This document shows, piece after piece, positions 62,322-64,000 of a DNA stretch of 64,000 bases. Source of the DNA: Neobacillus bataviensis (lineage in GTDB: Bacteria; Bacillota; Bacilli; Bacillales_B; DSM-18226); the NCBI RefSeq assembly GCF_019969725.1, contig NZ_JAHXYW010000010.1:156682-220681 (forward strand), written 5' to 3'. How positions within the stretch are numbered: position 1 is the stretch's first letter; every line of letters starts with the position of its first letter. A model generated the notes under the pieces. It had not been told where the DNA came from and did not search any database. It saw only the letters and a list, made by a program, of their open reading frames with translations. The position numbers and the translations under genes were made by a program.

Positions 62322-62592
62322 ATGAGAACCTTTGTACAAAGTTACAGCAGGAACAGGCACGTCCAAGCAGTCTTTTCGTTACATGATGTTCATAATAAAT
62401 TTCTTCAAATCCGCAAACAGGGCATTCAATTATGTGGAAAATTCGTCGTTCTCCTAAAATGGCATCTAACAAAATCTCAAAATCCATCCTCTTGCCCCCT
62501 ACTAGTTTTTCTTTTAAGATAGCAAATGATAGACGTGAAAAAAGACGGATATTGTCAAGTGGTTTGTGAATGTTATCGACATTATTTGTCAT
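62320..62592 (-). CDS. small zinc-ribbon protein
   Basis: This protein of up to 90 residues has four cysteines in two pairs (ECPVCGFEE and RACSCCNF), a likely zinc knuckle. ATG at 62592 has AGGAAA five bases upstream. An internal ATG at 62487, with GGGGG seven bases upstream, gives a 55-residue form starting MDFEILLDAILGERR. Either may be used. No family recognised. It is convergent with the riboswitch gene and shares its terminator. Confidence 0.6.
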   Translation of the reverse strand: MTNNVDNIHKPLDNIRLFSRLSFAILKEKLVGGKRMDFEILLDAILGERRIFHIIECPVCGFEEIYYEHHVTKRLLGRACSCCNFVQRFS

Positions 62593-62643
62593 AGTTTCCT
62601 ATCTTGTAGGCCATCCTAAAAATAAAAGAGGAGGGCTGTTAAA

Positions 62644-62781
62644 ATGAAAAAAGATGAGGATAAAATAAGCGATGGCTTAAATCAAATATTTGAAATCATC
62701 AATGCAAAAGGCGATACGGGCGAGCTCAAGGAAATCGTTGATCAAAACGATTCCAGCGAGAATAACCCTTCCACCACATAA
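62644..62781 (+). CDS. 45-residue acidic protein
   Basis: ATG at 62644 follows AGAGGAGGG and opens 45 codons of a charged, acidic peptide (MKKDEDKISDGLNQIFEIIN..., ending in a Ser/Asn/Thr tail), followed by a strong terminator. It is divergent from the zinc-ribbon gene. No known family; the good ribosome site and terminator support a real gene. Confidence 0.65.
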   Translation: MKKDEDKISDGLNQIFEIINAKGDTGELKEIVDQNDSSENNPSTT

Positions 62782-62792
62782 TCAGAAAAGCC

Positions 62793-62825
62793 AAAAGACC
62801 TAGATACTGTTCTAGGTCTTTTTTA
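62793..62825 (+). terminator. terminator of the 45-residue gene
   Basis: AAAAGACCTAGA-TACTGT-TCTAGGTCTTTTTT. Confidence 0.9.
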
Positions 62826-62832
62826 TGCGTGT

Positions 62833-63063
62833 TGTGGACAAATCAACGTGTTAATGTGGATACCTGAACATATTTTGTGGATAAACCTCTGGAAAAAGTG
62901 GATAAGTTTAACAAGATTGTGGATACGAAAGTGGATATTAATCGGATAATTATAGTTATGCACATAATTTGTGTATAAAAGTCTGAAAAGTGTGGATATA
63001 TTGCGGTGAAGTGTGGATAGCAATCCTATAACTGTTGGTAACTGCCTTAAAACCTGTGAATAA
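62833..63063. other. DnaA-box cluster
   Basis: About eleven DnaA-box-like 9-mers lie in 231 A/T-rich bases. One is perfect (TGTGGATAA, 62876-62884, the complement of TTATCCACA). Two more fit TTATNCACA: TTATGCACA at 62956 and TGTGTATAA at 62970. One-mismatch copies begin at 62833, 62855, 62897, 62918, 62991, 63012 and 63055, and a weaker one at 62930. Most point the same way. No dnaA or dnaN gene is present, so this may be a secondary DnaA-binding cluster near the origin or part of an origin region. Confidence 0.75.
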
Positions 63064-63109
63064 ACCAGCAAGACTTTTTGCCTATTCAGTCATTATCATC
63101 CAAATGCCA

Positions 63110-63283
63110 AACCACTGGTTAGGGCTTCTCGAGCCAACAGCCGGGGAGATCCACCTGTTTAAACTCGAACCTCATGAAAAGCAAGTCCGCGAAAAAATCG
63201 AGACGAGGGATATCCGAATTGAACGCGGCAAGCTGGAGGAAGCATTCGAACAATTACCGGGTAACACCAAGGACGCTATATAA
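63110..63283 (+). pseudogene. ABC transporter ATPase remnant
   Basis: A fragment reading GLLEPTAGEIHLFK matches the stretch just after Walker A in drug-type ABC ATPases. It jumps within about 30 codons to a C-terminal-like end (RGKLEEAFEQLPG). Walker A, signature and Walker B are missing, so an internal deletion of some 150 codons or more is likely. Its stop is followed at once by the permease remnant. Confidence 0.65.
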
Positions 63284-63580
63284 GATGAAAGTATTTCAAA
63301 TGCAATGTAAAACAGAGATTATTCGGGTGTTAAGGAATTGCTATATCGTGTTTTGGTCGCTGGTGATGCCGATTCTTTTCTATTATATCTTCACGAATAT
63401 TGTCAATACGAATGCACCGGACAAGGCACAGTAGCAGGCGTATTACCTCATGTCGATGACGGTATTCAGTGTGATGGGCTCATCGATGATGACGCTTGGA
63501 ATCAGGATGGTGCAGGAGCGTTCGTAAGGCTGGTCAACATTTATTCGAATTGGTGTAAAAGGACTTTAGTTCGGGGAACT
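63284..63580 (+). pseudogene. ABC-2-type permease remnant
   Basis: ATG at 63284 opens a permease-like N-terminus (CKTEIIRVLRNCYIVFWSLV, MPILFYYIFTNIV). An in-frame TAG at 63432 interrupts it. The same frame then continues AYYLMSMTVFSVMGSSMMTL and ends at TAA 63525 within the ABC-2 family block, followed by decay. With the ATPase remnant it is a dead multidrug-type exporter operon. Confidence 0.75.
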
Positions 63581-63689
63581 ATGATTTTTACACAACAATC
63601 ACTTGTGACTATTTTTAATCCTGAATATAGGTAAACTATTGTATCTACTACGTTTTTTTATATTATCATAAATTATTTTTAAAAAGGTA

Positions 63690-63718
63690 TTGACCAATCT
63701 ATTAATCTCCTGTAATAT
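63690..63718 (+). promoter_or_regulatory. rRNA promoter P1
   Basis: TTGACC (63690-63695), 17 bases, TAATAT (63713-63718). Confidence 0.8.
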
Positions 63719-63763
63719 AGGAAAAGTCGTCAGCGAGGCGATGAAAGATAAATAAAAAAGTTG

Positions 63764-63792
63764 TTGACTTTAACAACTTGAAATGTTATCTT
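63764..63792 (+). promoter_or_regulatory. rRNA promoter P2
   Basis: TTGACT (63764-63769), 17 bases, TATCTT (63787-63792). Tandem P1-P2 spacing of about 74 bases is usual for Bacillus rrn operons. Confidence 0.8.
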
Positions 63793-63818
63793 GATATAGT
63801 CGTCTTTGAGCGGCAGAT

Positions 63819-63833
63819 TGTTCTTTGAAAACT
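63819..63833 (+). promoter_or_regulatory. boxA antitermination element of the rrn leader
   Basis: TGTTCTTTGAAAACT resembles the Bacillus boxA consensus (TGCTCTTTGAAAA), bound by NusB/NusE, at the expected place between P2 and 16S. Confidence 0.75.
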
Positions 63834-63915
63834 AAACAAACAAAAACGTCAACAAACAATAATATTCGTTTCTTTTTGAAACGAAGCCAACGTTTTATTT
63901 TATGAGCTAATCAAC

Positions 63916-64000
63916 TTTCTTGGAGAGTTTGATCCTGGCTCAGGACGAACGCTGGCGGCGTGCCTAATACATGCAAGTCGAGCGAGACTCTTCGGAGTCT
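63916..64000 (+). rRNA. rrs: 16S ribosomal RNA (5' end only)
   Basis: GGAGAGTTTGATCCTGGCTC begins at 63922, followed by GACGAACGCTGGCGGCGTGC and CATGCAAGTCGAGCG, the conserved Firmicute 16S 5' sequence. The mature 5' end is placed about six bases before GGAGAG by comparison with B. subtilis. The gene runs off the window in V1. Confidence 0.97.

Noticed and set aside
62833..63063. Calling this stretch the chromosomal origin outright
   Set aside because: No dnaA, dnaN, rpmH or gyrase genes are in view, so only a DnaA-box cluster is claimed.

Overview
The window looks like an origin-proximal piece of the chromosome of an endospore-forming Bacillaceae bacterium (Bacillus sensu lato). Supporting signs are AT-rich DNA with strong AGGAGG-type ribosome binding sites, a GerA-type germinant receptor operon, sigma-G- and sigma-K-like promoters, GlnR/TnrA, CcpA, CodY and PurR-like sites, and a Bacillus-type 16S rRNA 5' end at the right edge. 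The xpaC-telA pair close to an rRNA operon recalls the origin-proximal region of B. subtilis.

Left part (1-12 kb): a broken UDP-glucose dehydrogenase gene is followed by a histidine-utilisation locus. A PAS/AAA+ sigma-54 activator is divergent from hutU, hutI, an M20 peptidase-like gene, hutH and a polar amino acid ABC transporter. A near-perfect -24/-12 promoter and a cre box lie before hutU. No HutP or formiminoglutamase gene is seen, so the control and possibly the last step differ from the B. subtilis hut operon.

12-22.5 kb: a four-gene germinant receptor operon with a sigma-G-like promoter; glnK-amt with two GlnR/TnrA-like boxes; a tandem hairpin repeat array; two membrane GGDEF proteins; a 36-residue membrane protein next to a small sigma factor.

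22.5-31 kb: a fructosamine (frl)-type operon with a GntR regulator, kinase, ABC importer lacking its own ATPase, FrlB, and two further SIS-domain paralogues. Three copies of one palindrome (AATGGTATATACCATT type) mark its operators.

31-51 kb: secreted and cell-wall enzymes (a metalloprotease and an amidase with choline-binding-type repeats, a CwlC-like amidase-glucosaminidase, a subtilase), a purine permease, alaR-alaT, galE, a YitT-family protein, a molybdopterin oxidoreductase, and a CssRS-like two-component operon that begins with a secreted coiled-coil protein.

51-64 kb: a RAYT-type Y1 transposase translationally coupled to comM, then plsY, rbsK, an LCP protein, UDP-GlcNAc 2-epimerase, a His-rich repeat protein, xpaC-telA and a D,D-carboxypeptidase. 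These are followed by a c-di-GMP-I riboswitch before an unknown 54-residue gene, a dense DnaA-box cluster, remains of an ABC transporter, and tandem rRNA promoters with the start of 16S rRNA. Across 28-58 kb a REP-like intergenic element (core GGTGTCAGGCACC) recurs at least five times with several decayed copies. The RAYT is its obvious candidate mobiliser, though this is an inference.
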